Assembly (NCBI GenBank): GCA_950295325.1 | Contig: OX485803.1 | Span: forward strand, 57,179,554-57,243,553 | DNA: 64,000 bases | DNA from: Polytrichum commune | Taxonomy: Eukaryota; Streptophyta; Polytrichopsida; Polytrichales; Polytrichaceae | Direction: 5' to 3' | Shown here: positions 45,866 through 58,465 of the stretch, piece after piece | How the letters are laid out: every line of letters begins with the position of its first letter | How positions within the stretch are numbered: position 1 is the stretch's first letter | Made by a program: the position numbers and the translations under genes | Notes under the pieces: model-generated | The model's database searches: none | What the model was told of the DNA's origin: nothing | The model's input: only the letters and a program-made list of their open reading frames with translations

Positions 45866-47384
45866 CTCAACCCCCGGATCGGTGGGGCAAATTCGGGGCC
45901 TGAAATGTGCGTGGGGCATAGATTCGAAGAGCGAGCGAGAAGAGGCGTGGCATCGTCACAAGGGACAAGGCTCATGGCCATTATGTACTTGGCATTTTTT
46001 AGAAGGGTTCGTTTTGTACCCTCCTTCAGGTTCCCCTTGTTCCCTTCCAAGAGTACCTAATGATTTGGGGGCATTTATCCAACTCCCGTACGGAGCTATT
46101 GGGGCTAGTGTCCCGGGAGTTTTAGGGGAGAAGAATCAGCAGTGTGGATCCTTGGCAACTTCTTACTTACCCACCATATTATTTGACAATCGTTTGTTCG
46201 TTCGTTTACAAATCAACGTGATGGCATATATATATATCCAACTAATTCTCTAACGTTATGCAATCATAATAAGTAAAACTCTTTCCCTTCCAAATCTAGT
46301 AAATTGTGTGAACTCGATTCGTCAAATAGACATACTATGTCAACTCAACCAATCAATGTTGTTTCTTCTTCTTCTTCATGTTTAGGTTGGCGAGTCCAGT
46401 AGTTGAGCTGTAGCAAGAGTAATTAGAATGTAAGATTTGATTGGTGGATCTCAAAACTCAAGTCAACTTGACTCGTCAACTGGACGCTTGTGACTTTAGC
46501 CTTGAGGTAACTATAATTAATTTTTGTAGCACTTTGTAGCATCAACAATTAAGTTGACTTTTAAGAATTTGTGTGGTCCACATAATTGACCATAAGCAAC
46601 AATCCAAGAATGTGAATAATAAGTGCATGAAGGTGTGTTTATGAGGTGTTTAAAAGACTCCAAGGGTGATGAGTCGATGATGTAGCCCAAGATTTGGTGC
46701 CACAAGGTTCTAGGATCAAACCTGATCAAATACCCATGAAAGTATGGTATGCATGGACATAACAGATAGACTTGGGTTAGTTTGGAATAGGGGGGGGGGG
46801 ATAGTGGTGTTGTAGTTGTGTGTCAAGGACAAACTTGGGAGGACTTACTTAGTTCACTCTTGCTAGCAATCTATAGATTGATTATAGTAGATCCAAAAAT
46901 AACCTTGGGAATGCACAAAAGAGGTATGGCATGGTACATCATACACAAATGAGGGCCATAGGAGGGAATATTGTGGAAGGTAAGGTTTGTATGTATATTT
47001 TTGGTTATGAAGCAATGTTTCTAATCTAGATTGATTTTTTTCTTCAATCATAATCTAGAATAATCATTTTCTTCAAATCATTTAATGGATTCCTCGTGTT
47101 TGGGTGAATTCTCAATGTTCCCATGATCTAAATCTAATGATTCAAGGACATAAATCCAATGGGTGAGGAAGTCGCTCAATTGTGGGTGATGCCATTTGCA
47201 GCTACTCTAGGTGTTGGTCCAAAGGAATTGAGAATCTACCCTTTCTTGAAGTATATAACTCATCACAATGCAATACTACAAAGAGAAATATAAGTGAATT
47301 AATAAATTGTGTTGATGGTGATGATGTGCACACCAACACAACTTGAATCCAAACATTGTGGTCGAAAGAAGTGGGCTTCCATTT
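45866..47384. other. No gene seen
   Basis: The plus frame 45684-46253 starts inside the twin segment and runs out of it; the part outside shows no motif. The rest is AT-rich intergenic DNA with a G10 run near 46791. Confidence 0.4.
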
Positions 47385-47735
47385 TATATCCATCTCACAA
47401 TCGAAATAAACCCGAGTCCCAATGATTTCATACCCATCCCACAATTCATGTAACCATTAGCCCCCAATCCATGCCCATCTCACAATTCATATAAACCATT
47501 AGCCCCAAGTTCATGGCCATCCTACAATTCATACAAACCATTGGCCACAAGTTCATGGCCATCCTACAATCCATACAAACCATTAGCCCCAAGTTCATGT
47601 CCATCTCACGATTTAAATGAACCACATCCCCAAATTCATGATATCCATTCTCCAATATTATCACACCACAATCCCGATTTCATAGCTAGGCCACAAGTCA
47701 AATAAACCACAACCACGATCTCATAACCATTCCAC
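47385..47735. repeat. 42-bp tandem array, about 6-8 units
   Basis: Units of about 42 bp follow the pattern 'AAGTTCATGGCCATCCTACA ATTCATACAAACCATTAGCCCC'. The clearest units lie at 47460-47630; changed units extend to both sides. On the minus strand the array is open as a 14-residue repeat (MNLGLMVCMDCRMA), but as 42 is a multiple of three this need not mean a protein. Confidence 0.8.
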
Positions 47736-49020
47736 ATCAACTCCCCTTTCCCCTCTCAAACAAAGAATTTTCGCATATAAGTGTACTTCTCATCCATCTA
47801 GATTGGAAACATGTCCCCCCTAATGTGTTCGTGACGAATTCATCTCAATTCGGTTTTCCTAGGCTAATTAAAAGTATTTGAACTCTAATTATGATGTAAA
47901 AATATTAAGTTGATTTTTAAAAGCATTTTTCCACGGATGAATGAGAGATATGCTTGTTCACAATCCAATTACTTTTCTTGATCATGCCCAATATTTGACT
48001 GTTGTGTGGTTAGGTAAGGATCAAAAAAACGAATACCATAAAGACACATGTTTTGAGAGATTGGACTTGTCTCTAAATTTTTATTAACTACTTCACACCC
48101 TAGGGTTTGGATTCTACATACCACTTACAATCTAACATGAGTGTCAGCAAGGGTATTGTTTGAGGCATTAGCGTACATAGTATACATAAGGGAGAGGTGT
48201 GTCTAAAAAAGCTCTATTTATTTTTTGAAGTAAAGGTAGGTGTACAAAAGGGGGCCCTAAGGTGTAGAGAAGATTTTGACAGTAGAAGTGTTTGGTTTCA
48301 TCTAATTCACATTTACATTCATTGTTATATGGTAATAGTCCTCAATGACTCCCTTGTCCATTTCTTTTAGGGTTTGTATTTGGGTTTTAGGACAAGCTAG
48401 AGGCACTTGGAGTGCTCATGGACTCCCTTGAATTTTGCTATCCCCAGATTGTGGCTAAGTTATTGTGCTCTTGTCTTTGCTTGGTCGATGCAATTGTCGA
48501 GTTACATGCTATGAATGAAAAAAAAAAAACGTTCAATGACTTTCTCATTAGAAAGTAAACATAAATTTTACATGTAATAAGAGCATAATTAATTCATGCT
48601 TTATATTTTGTATACGTAGTGGGGGCATTAATCACATTAAATTGGAAAGCATAGTATAAATACATGAGTCCATTTTCTAGCCTGCCATTAATACATATAT
48701 GTTTGTTTTTCACTATATACTTCTTGTATAAAGGGGTTATAAATTCATAGTGACCCACCCAAGTCATTTAGGTATCCAATGAAGAGTCCTCCACCACCCA
48801 AAGCTTCACACTCAATAAGACATCAACAAATATGCACAATTGATTATTATAATCATGAAAAGTCCAATTCTCAATCTGATTGTTGTCGATGCTTCATCGT
48901 AAATTTGCTAATACAACTCACATTTCATACTCTAAATCCAATTTGTTGAAGTTGGAGAATAATATTGAAACTGAACCACACAACCCCCACATACCTCAGA
49001 TGGGTTAAGCCATCACTAAG
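47736..49020. other. No gene; contains a copy of dispersed repeat T
   Basis: 48855-49000 resembles 26220-26370. Nothing else was recognised. Confidence 0.4.
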
Positions 49021-49290
49021 CACGTAAAGTTTAGTCCAGTGTGGGGGGGAAGTTTTGAGCACAATTGGTCAGAATCCTAGTGCTTCCAAGTCCAACCGGT
49101 GACTACACATTGTGATCTTCCGGTTAATATTCTTTATCGTGTTGAGGTACATTCCATAGATTCCTCTAAAACGAGTGGTAATGTTATTTTTTTCTTTCTT
49201 CTGAAGTCTGGATCTTCAACTGGTTATTTCTCAATCGCCACATGCAACCGGATCATCTGTCACTAAGTTAAGTTAGCGATGGATTCTCCG
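49021..49290 (+). repeat. Dispersed repeat S, copy 1
   Basis: 'ggtcagaatcctagtgcttccaagtccaaccggt' and 'tgtgatcttccggtt' align with 53236-53290 ('ggtcaaaatcccagtgtttccatgtccatccggt', 'tgtggtcttccggtt'), and the likeness continues through 'attcctctaaaa' and 'cttcaac'. About 75% by eye, same orientation. Confidence 0.65.
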
Positions 49291-50018
49291 GCCGTGCTCA
49301 TGGCATGGGTTTTGTCGTCAATGTTATGTTGAATACTGGAATACAAATCTTTTGGTGTTGGGATCGGTCAACTTATCGATCGCCGTTGTGAGGATATCCA
49401 CACACCATGTTGGCCCCCCACCTTCACGTCCCACAAATCAAGCAAACAAAGGACTTATCACATTATTCTAGTGCGGCGAAGGTGGGCCCTATTTCACAAA
49501 CTGAATGAAGGCCATTGCAGTGGTGGGCCTCGAGAGTTTTGAGTTTTTTTTTTGTATGTGCCCTCCGTCTTCATATAAGGACTGACAGAAGGAATCTTCT
49601 ACATCGGGCCCTTGGCTACTAGAAGTTCCCAATAATAGCCACTAGGCTACGCTTCATGCCTCGTTCCCATTGTCCCCATGTCCCTGCGATGTCCCTATGC
49701 TTTCGTGCCCACACGAGTCCAGGAATCTTGCCCTTCTTTCTTTCAACCCCCCGGCCTCTTCAAAATTACCTTCCCGTTAGTAACACTTCTTTGCGGATTC
49801 ATGTGGGTGTGTTTCGGAGACTCGGTCATCTCGCCCTCCCGTGTGCTCGAAAATTTGGCTATCGACTCCACAACGTAGGTGCCAAGTTGTAAGAAAGCCA
49901 TTGTTTGGAGGAGATGCCAAGGAATTTTGGGTGGGGGATGTGGCGGTCCATGTGAGTTACGTGTGGCACCATGGTGCAAAACTATCTGCGCCTCATCATC
50001 CTTGTGTTGTCATGCGTA
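49291..50018. other. No gene seen
   Basis: Moderate GC. The frames at 49656-49892 on plus and 49743-49979 on minus overlap and lack motifs. Confidence 0.4.
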
Positions 50019-50140
50019 GGGTGAGTTTTCATGTAGGCCGCTCGTCCATCAAATTCTAATGGAAATGTAGATTCCATCTGGTGACATCTCCATATCCATT
50101 GGAATTGAGTGGACGAGCAACCTGCATGGGAAACTCACCC
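50019..50140. mobile_element. Tourist-like MITE, family 2, copy 2 (122 bp)
   Basis: GGGTGAGTTTTCATGTAGGC at the left and the near-complement GCCTGCATG... arm at the right; the element aligns throughout with 35106-35226. TAA follows on the right (50141-50143) while the left flank reads GTA, so the target duplication is partly lost. Confidence 0.8.
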
Positions 50141-50143
50141 TAA

Positions 50144-52352
50144 GCATGGTAAACTGGGGAAACGTTCGTTTTGAATGGTGGCATTGAAGGGAGGGTGGGG
50201 GTAAGTAAGATTAATATGCTCGAATTTGTGGAGGATCTTTGACCATTGAGTTGTTGTTGTGAAAAGAATGTGGGAAATCTTCGAAGGTGTAAAAGCTCCA
50301 TGATCTCAAAGAAACTTAGAAGGAGTGAGCGAGCAAATCACATTGAAGTACATTTGTGAATAATGACGGCCGTTAAGATCAACATCTCTGTAGATTTGTG
50401 GACACTCATAACTTGATGAATGGTTTAGCTACTCAATTTGGTCCAACTGGGTCGTTGGCCTCATAATCAAGTGGATAATCAACGGAGCCATCTTCAATCC
50501 CTCGCCACAATCCAGGTCGGGAGACTCTGGTCGAATTTACTGGATTATTGACTTGAACATGAACATGTCAAGGTGCGACATAGATATATAGGTTGATGAG
50601 TGTGAGCCGCCAACATGAACTTATCACCTTCTTTCTTTGGCACGATTGGGCCAATCCCTATATATTGCGGCTACCACGAGTTACCGTACAACTTCAAGGT
50701 GAAGCTCGCTTGACATGTATTGGTAAAACATTCCTTTGGGAATGAGACCATTCATTCTTCTTGCGCCTTGATGACGCAACTTCTTTTGAGGCTTGTATCG
50801 GTAACGGCTTACAGTAGTACTAGTTGGAGTTAGTGAAATGGGCGGAGGTACGTCGCCGGTCACCATGCAGCCTCTTGATTTCCCGGCCATGTACTGAACC
50901 ATCTCACCTAAAGAAAGCGGGCCTTAAACGGACACTGTCAGCTTCTGCACCCACTTCTCATAGATTCAAGATGAAGCTTGCAATTAGTGCATGATGCTTA
51001 GCAGATCCAAATTGTGTCCGTAGTCATATTTGTATATATTTGAAGCTCATATGAATATCTTCTCCAAAGTGAAGGTTTTCTTGTTTATTGAATGATATAA
51101 ACATATAATGTTGTTTTGGTCCGCATTCTTAGGTCCAAAGCTACCCACTCATCATTCAAATATTGGTGTTAGTTTAAGATGAATGATGGAATTAGGTCTC
51201 CTTACCTTAAGCGAACTCAGGCTTTTGAAGTTGAATATTTGAACCCCCACCACTTGGGGAATCGAGAGTCATCTAGTGTGTCATGCTATTGTTATGACTC
51301 TGGGGGTGCAAGCATAGTAAAGTGGACAACTCATGGGCCATGCCAAGGTTTAGTGGAAGTGATTTAAAACTATGTATTAACTTCAAATTTTGTGACGAAA
51401 AAATAAAAATAAAGATATTAATATACAAAGCCATGCAAATTTTGTTGACAATTTATTTTTGAATGAAAGGATACATATTCTAGACCATGGTACAAGTAAT
51501 AATTGTTTGAAAATTAATTGAAATTTAAGTATATGTGGACAAACCACTTGTCCAAAAATAATAAGGGATGTGCACTTGTGGGTACAAAACATCAAACAAC
51601 AACAACAAAACCAACAACACAACAACCACAACTCCAAATGTTTGTATTCCATGTTTGCCAACCATCAAGTTTGTATAGTTATATGATCTAGTGTACGTCA
51701 TAATGGCAGTTGAAATTGTCCAAAATACATGCATAAATCCAAATATACTTAAATCCTAGTTACATCTGCTCATAATATGACATAAGTACATTAATTTGAT
51801 GAATTTCCATCATTTTTTTTGATAATGTCCTCAAGTTTATAATACATTGTCATTCAAGGAATATAAAAATGAAATTCAACTTCAAAATATTGAAGGCCAT
51901 GAAATTTACGTCCAAGACCAAATTTAGGCATTATGGCTTTTGAGCATCACTTTTGATTCTAAGTTTTGAAGAACACATCTTAATATTCATAATTGATTAT
52001 TTAACACAACTATAAAGGACTCCAATTTAAAAAACCAATTTAAAAAACACTTTGCTACTACTTTTAGATGTTTGACCAAAGAAATTATGGTTTTAGAATA
52101 CTGAAACATTTTTTCAGTCCACTTTACCATACTTGCACCCTCCAATATGATCACCCAACTGCTTGTATTAGAAACCTAGACAAATTAACATACTTCAGAT
52201 CAAAATTAAAAATTAAAATAAAATGGGGTGAACTAAGTTGAGCCTTTATACGTAATGAAATCAGCCCATTATTCTTGGTGCAATTGCTTTTGATTCCTCA
52301 TCCAAGATTGACCCCATCAGGAGCAGCTTCAACAATATTATTCCCTATGATG
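50144..52352. other. No gene seen
   Basis: AT-rich DNA. The hydrophobic minus-strand frames at 51383-51734 are composition artefacts of a CAACAACAA-type run (51594-51630). Confidence 0.4.
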
Positions 52353-53020
52353 AGTGCTCAAATCGAGTCTCTTTTAAATAGAATTTTGAAAACACTCTAC
52401 AACTCCTTACAAATGACTTACTTGTTACACGAGAAGGAGATTTCATCAGGAACATGGCTTGGGAAGAACCGGTGGAAGTTTGGACACTTCAGGAGGATTA
52501 CAGATCAGTTTAGAGGAATCTAGAGAATATGCCTCAAATGAATTAAAGCAAAACCGGAAGATGATGTCAACATGTAACCAATTGGATTTAGAATCACTAG
52601 GATCTTGACTGACTACTGTAGCTAGTATGCCCCAAAAACTTCCTGGGCACTGGTCAGCAACAAAGAGTTTCCCAGTTTCTATGCCCAGTTTCCCAGTGCT
52701 CAAATCGAGTCTCTTTTAAATAGAATTTTGAAAACACTCTACAACTCCTTACAAACGACTTACTTGTTATACGAGAAGGAGATTTCGTCAGCAACAGGGC
52801 TTGGGAAGAACCAGTTGAAGTTTGGACACTTCAGGAGGATTACAAATCATTTTAGAGGAATCGAGAGAATATGCCTCAAATGAATTAAAGCAAAACCGGA
52901 AGATGATGTCAACATGTAACCGATTGGATTTAGAATCACTAGGATCTTGACTGACTAGCTAGTATGCCCCAAGAACTTCCTGGGCACTGGTCAGCAACAA
53001 GGAGTTTCCCAGTTTCTATG
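52353..53020 (+). repeat. Tandem direct duplication, 342 + 326 bp
   Basis: Unit 1 (52353-52694) and unit 2 (52695-53020) both run from AGTGCTCAAATCGAGTCTCT to CAGTTTCTATG and are about 95% alike by eye, so the duplication is recent. A diverged third copy lies at 27140-27290. Reading frames are interrupted in both units. Confidence 0.93.
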
Positions 53021-53194
53021 GTGGGTAAATAGATTTACTTAACAAGTAGGAGGCACGATTTTCTGCATCGCGAACCAATCATTGATTGCCCATATTTCTT
53101 CAACATTTCAGAACATCCATCATACACTAATGTTCTATAATGGCCCGATCGAACAGGACTCTTTGATTCCACATGTTTTGAAATTTTGAAAACA
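53021..53194. other. Short spacer, nothing seen
   Basis: No motif was recognised. Confidence 0.4.
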
Positions 53195-53430
53195 GACTGT
53201 GTGAGCAGTGTCCGGGGAGATCTTTGGGCATAATCGGTCAAAATCCCAGTGTTTCCATGTCCATCCGGTTACATGTTGTGGTCTTCCGGTTTTTCTGTAT
53301 TAACTTGTGGTATATTCTGAAATATTCCTCTAAAAGGGTCACTTATTGTCCTGTAGTCTTGGACTTCAACCGCTTGTTTTTCAAACTCAACCTGTTCATC
53401 CATAACTAGTAGTCGGTTCTCCTCGTTCAT
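53195..53430 (+). repeat. Dispersed repeat S, copy 2
   Basis: Partner of 49021-49290. Here it directly follows the 52.4-kb duplication. Confidence 0.65.
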
Positions 53431-53719
53431 TGTCTATGATATTATAAAGGAATGTTGAGATGCACAAACACCCCAAGAGGCCACCTCTTGTGCACCTCAA
53501 CCCCTCTTATATCACTATGGGTGGGAGTTGGGAGTCTTCATATAGAAACTTTGGTCCCTTTTTTAGCAAGGGGCCGGCGTGAATAAAGTGTCCATTCGTA
53601 ATGCCAATGACCTGATGCCCACCGGACAAGGGGACATTGGGACAATACTACTCTCCCCTTTTGAGGATGGACACTATAGTGACACACAATACTAGTTCTT
53701 AGCTAGCCACTAATGCCTT
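53431..53719. other. No gene seen
   Basis: Spacer of about 290 bp without motifs. Confidence 0.4.
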
Positions 53720-53897
53720 GAAGATACCGGACATGGTATCCCCCCAAAGGGCTTTGAGGTACCCATACAACAAGGTCCAAGGACCCCCCACCATAGTTGG
53801 GTGGACTAAGGTGGTGAGCACCACACCGGCATGGGGAGTAGAACCCACAACCTCCTCATTGGGGCCCATGAGCCCTAACCACCAAGCCAAGGCCCGT
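53720..53897 (-). mobile_element. tRNA-derived SINE
   Basis: On the minus strand, starting near 53897, the sequence begins GGCCTTGGCTTGGTGGTTAG, in which TGGCTTGGTGGTTAG is a good RNA polymerase III box A. About 30 bp later GTGGGTTCTACTCC resembles box B (GGTTCGANTCC). Box order and spacing are those of a tRNA-derived head. The following ~120 bp (with TGGTGCTCACCACC) would be the SINE body. No poly-A/T tail or target duplication was identified, so the 3' border is approximate. Confidence 0.6.
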
Positions 53898-55767
53898 GGT
53901 GCCTGGGGAGTCTTCACATGCAAAATAGGGGACCAGATCTTGCAAAGGTGGGAGCATCTTAAACCAAGACAACTTCCAAAAGCAACACCCTCGAAATCTT
54001 GCATAATAAGTACCTATTGGATATGTGAATGTTCACCATGTGAACATTAGGTCCTCCTAATGAGTTTTGAGTGATAACACAATTTTCGCTTCAAAATTTT
54101 GTATTTATTTCAATATTGGGAGAGAGAGAGTTGCAATACATGTTTTTTTTAATATAAATATAAATATAAATATATTTAATAATTTACTTGGGAGTAATCT
54201 AATCATGTTCATACAACTACCACATGTAAGGTAGAAAAACCAAGAATGGTGAATGACCTCTATTGGTGCACTAGATTAGGGGTAGAATGATTCTTGTGTG
54301 GAACCCAAAATTGCTAGTTGTAAAAACAGTGGTCCAAAAAGGATGCAGTGATAGGTGGGATGCAATAATTGGCCGGATAGGTGTTGTTTCACACCACTTG
54401 TGACTCAGGGGGGGGGGGCAGTGTGTTAAAAAGTTAAGGATATAGGTGCGAACAACCACTATTTTATAGGGGGGTATTACTTTCAATTCTCTTCTTTTTT
54501 TCACATGCTATCATTATGCAAATTTCTACTTTGGGTTAATAGAAAAATGGCTTGCATTACTTATAATCCCAAATTACCTATTATTCCATACCCTATAGTA
54601 CTTTAAAGATGTCCAATGCCATTTTTGATACCCTACATTACTCTTAAGTTCATTTATAATTTTTTGCCCCCATGTTTTAAAAATACCCTATCATTTGTTC
54701 GCACGTATATTGCTACTCCAACCAATGACTACCCCCCCCCCCGAGACTTGTGATCATTTTTTGGGTGCCGTTGACATAACCGTTTTGTGTGCATTCATAT
54801 GCAGAGTAGGATATTTTGATGCTCAAATTAGGGAGACTCTACTATACAAGTAGGGGGGTTTGGCTTACTTGCCTCTTTGAGCAAATGCAACTAATTATTT
54901 ACATGCAATAAAATTATGAAACAACTTGCATTCCTCATGATCATTTCATGTACTCCATCTCTCAAAAATATTGCAAAAATTCCTAGCCACTCTTTCTGGC
55001 CAAATCAACTTATTATCGTCATTTTCCATATATCTACCATATGCCAAATACCTTAGCTTCTCAGTTTAAGGTGTTCCTCCCTTATGAGGTGAGTGGGATG
55101 TGTCCCGCTCATATGGGTAGGTTGCTAAGTTTGACTTACCCAACAGCTGATATGGGTGGGTGACCCACTTTGTCACAATTGTACATTCTTTGCCAAGTGG
55201 CGGACTCTTAACACAAGGCATTGATGTAGAGGTCATGATTACAATGGATAATCAATAGTTTAATGAGGGTCCCCCATACACTTCCCACATTAATCTAAGA
55301 GTGGATCAATATTAAACATTGATCGGTTGTAAGATTTGTCAAACAATCTACTAATTTCAATGGGCCGGTTCGTTGTCATGTGATAAGGGTCCTACATGCC
55401 TACCTGGTTTGGCAATATTGAGCGGCCTGCTCATGCCCCGATCACACCAAAAAATTTGTCCGGTTCCACTATGAAATTGCTAGGGGATTATGTTTAGAAT
55501 TAGATGTCGGCCCACCACTTTTTCACACGATTACAGCTAAAGATGCAGTTGACAAATCATCCCAGAAGTGGATGGTGTGATTAGGCCCTCACCAAGGTTG
55601 GGGTCGGGTGCACATGGAGTAGCCCCCACCTCTAGACAAATGCAACACATAATACTTGCAGTGGGCAATGTGCATGCTAATCAATGTCAAGTATTAATTA
55701 AATCAAAATTTTCACTAACTACTAATTAAATTGTTAAACATATTAAATTGTTTAAGAAACATTTTCC
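53898..55767. other. No gene seen
   Basis: AT-rich with G9 and C10 homopolymers (near 54410 and 54733) and (TAAATA)n around 54154-54180. No motif was recognised. Confidence 0.4.
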
Positions 55768-56485
55768 AAATTTGAGCAAGATCTATCCATTTGAAGTTGA
55801 GAGTCCCACTTTGGAATGTTTAGGCGTGTTAAGGGCTAGTGTCAACAATTCTTCCATCAATCATTCTCCCATGCTCATGCAAGGGAGGGATACAATGTCA
55901 ACAACTACACGTGCATAACAACATTAAGAATAAAATTGCACCAAATTGGAGCAAGACCTAGTTGTTTGAAGTTGAGAATTCTGTTTTGGAACATGTAAAC
56001 CTTGTAAGAGTAAACATCAACATTTCTTCCACCAACCATTTCCCATGCTCATGCAGCAGACATGTGATACATAGACGATTTCAATCACTACATGTGCATG
56101 ATAACAAAAAAAAAAAGTGGTTAAAAATGCACTGCACCAAAGTTAAGCAATATCTTTCCATTTGAAGTTGGGAGTTGAGCTTTGGAACATTCAGACTTTT
56201 AAACGTTAACGTCAACGTTTCTTTCATGGATCGTTCTCCACCGTGCATCAGAGAACTGTCGACCGGAGACCGAACATCGTCGAACACTACAACCACATTC
56301 AAGCAAGATCCATCCACTTGAAGTTGAGAGCCCTGCTTTGCAACATTGCAGAGCTTTGGATGCGTTAACGTCACACTTCTTCCATCAATCATTCGCCAAG
56401 CTGTAGCCAACAGGGGACTCAACTTGGAGACCCCCCCACACACACATCTGTCCTCCAAAGTGCAGACAAGAGACCGAATCTCTCA
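55768..56485 (+). repeat. Four-unit satellite-like tandem array (~160-195 bp units)
   Basis: Units begin at about 55768, 55943, 56139 and 56297. Each runs in order: 'aa-tt-gAGCAAGATCTATCCAT TTGAAGTTGAGAG', '-GC-TTTGGAACATT', '-TTAACGTCAAC-TTTCTTCCAT', 'AATCATTCTCCCATGCTCATGCA', then an ACAACTAC-like stretch. Units are about 65-75% alike by eye, so the array is old. It ends just before a GC-richer stretch at 56490-56720. Confidence 0.82.
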
Positions 56486-56750
56486 TCAGCGCTGCTCTTA
56501 TTAAGTTACTAGCGCAGCGATATCGCGAGGTAATCCATGCCGTTGAAGCGTTGACCCCACTTCAAACCCTAGAACGGCCAACCAAATACTGCCATGTGGG
56601 CTCATATCCAGGGTGCGAACCAATCAGCTGGCAGGAGCTCTCATCGTGCAAAGAGGACAACCACCTTCACGGCTCGGAAGCTTAACTGAAGTTAGCAGTG
56701 CCTGCCAAAAGACTTCCTGCACCTCCTTTCAACGAGCCGGTTTAATGCCA
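56486..56750. other. GC-richer spacer, nothing recognised
   Basis: Less AT-rich than its neighbours. No motif was found. Confidence 0.4.
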
Positions 56751-57292
56751 TATGGCTCTACTCACAACAAACTTTGACAAGCATTCGACAAAGTTACAAG
56801 ATCCTTTGTACGACGGTGGATATCATTGTATTATTATATGTACTTATTAAGGTAGACGTGCCTAATTCGGTTTGTGATCCTAAATGGACACTCGTATTGA
56901 GTGGTGTATGGTTAGCTGTGAATCTAAATAAAATACGGATTCCGAAAAGATGTGTGTTGAATAGAGATCAGACGGCATGTTCAAAATTTGGTAACCATTC
57001 TAGACACAATAGTCAACATGATATATGGCTACTTACAACAAATTTTGACAAGCATTCAACAAAGTGACAAGATCCTTTCAAGCATGGCTTGAGTGTACGA
57101 CAGTGGATATCATTGTATTATTATATGTACTTAAGGTATATGTGTTTGATTCGGTTTTTGATGGACACTCGTATTGAGTGGTGTATGGTTAGGTGAATCT
57201 AAATACGGACTCCGAAAAGATGTGTGTTGAACAGAGACCAGACGGCGTGTTCAAAATTTGGTAACCATTCTAGACACAATAGTCAACATGAT
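56751..57292 (+). repeat. Tandem direct duplication, 273 + 269 bp
   Basis: Unit 1 (56751-57023) and unit 2 (57024-57292) share TATGGCTACTTACAACAAA-like starts, 'gtggatatcattgtattatt', 'gacactcgtattgagtggtg' and 'ggtaaccattctagacacaa', about 90% by eye with small indels. Confidence 0.92.
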
Positions 57293-58465
57293 TGGGGAGG
57301 TCCTAGTATATGATCTATCTAATGACTCAAAGACTCTTCATTTTGACAATGAATAGGATGCTCATATGAGCTGCAGTAATTGTGAGGAAAATGGCCCTAC
57401 ATGCATAATCTGCCATATTGACTAGTCATCCCTCACTAATTACACGATTCGGATCCTAGGAGAAGTAGGTGCAAGAAGAGAAGTGTCCGTTTACAACCCG
57501 CTTATCTTAGTATCGATCATGTCATCTTGTATAACCTATTTTATGCGATCTAAACAAAAGTTATAAGGGATCAAAGTTTTATTGGTGGATGCATTGTGGA
57601 AGCTTAGTATGACACGAGTCAAGAATCCCAAAGTCCATTGCCAAACCCATTTGAAAACATATACCTAATTAATGTTTTAGCAATTATTCTAGGTTGGATA
57701 GCTTGGATATATGCTTTAAGTTAAACCATTTGAGGTTGTGAGTGCAAGTGATCATAGTACCACTGATTATCCCAATTAGTGTATGTGGTATTAATTTCTG
57801 AAACATGCATTATTTTGCCAAGTCTCAAATTTAGCGAGGGCTAAAACACCTTCAGAGGACTAGGGTGGTAATTTGCACAAAGCCCCAACAGTAGAGTATT
57901 GAAGTAACATTTTATACTTGGTCTATGATATTGAATTCATATTAAGCACAAACCTATTGAAAAGAAGAGGTGAAAATAAAGCCCTTTGAATAGTCAAATG
58001 TGGAGTAACTTTGAGTCTAGAATCTCCATTCCCCATTTATACAATCTCAAGTCTCCCTATCATTTAAAGTGAATATATGTATCCTTCACTTGAAACAATT
58101 CATATGTCAAATGAGTTGAATTAGATATTCTATGTTTTGAATTTTGACACTTTGAGGTAATCTTCAATCCCTCCATATGGGACCTTGAGGCGCATAACAT
58201 GCCTCCAATGCCTTTAAGAGTTAAACAACCAATAAGACAATTGTTGGTGTCATTTCATATCTCCCATGATAAATCGGTAATGGTATGGCGCCCTATTATG
58301 GGCACTTCCAACTAACTAGACACGTTGAGTTGTTGGATATATAGGATTGGACATTGTCTCATCCAACTAGCAAAATTTGTGATTTGCAATCACAGTCTTT
58401 GGTCATTTCAAAATATAAGATAAAAGTTGAGATGCAAAAGTTATAAGAGGTCCAAGTGAATATTT
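57293..58465 (+). repeat. Dispersed repeat R, third copy
   Basis: The left part (57293-57500: 'ggggaggtcctagtatatgatc', 'cctaggagaagtaggtgc') matches 29020-29230. The right part (58285-58460: 'gggcacttccaact', 'aagttgagatgcaaaagttata') matches 29860-30000 and the gene intron at 20150-20250. The order is kept. Confidence 0.55.

Noticed and set aside
45684-46253. 189-codon plus-strand frame partly matching the minus-strand frame at 35812-36138
   Set aside because: The match lies only inside the twin upstream segments and is explained by their nucleotide similarity. Outside them the frame shows no motif or composition of a real protein.
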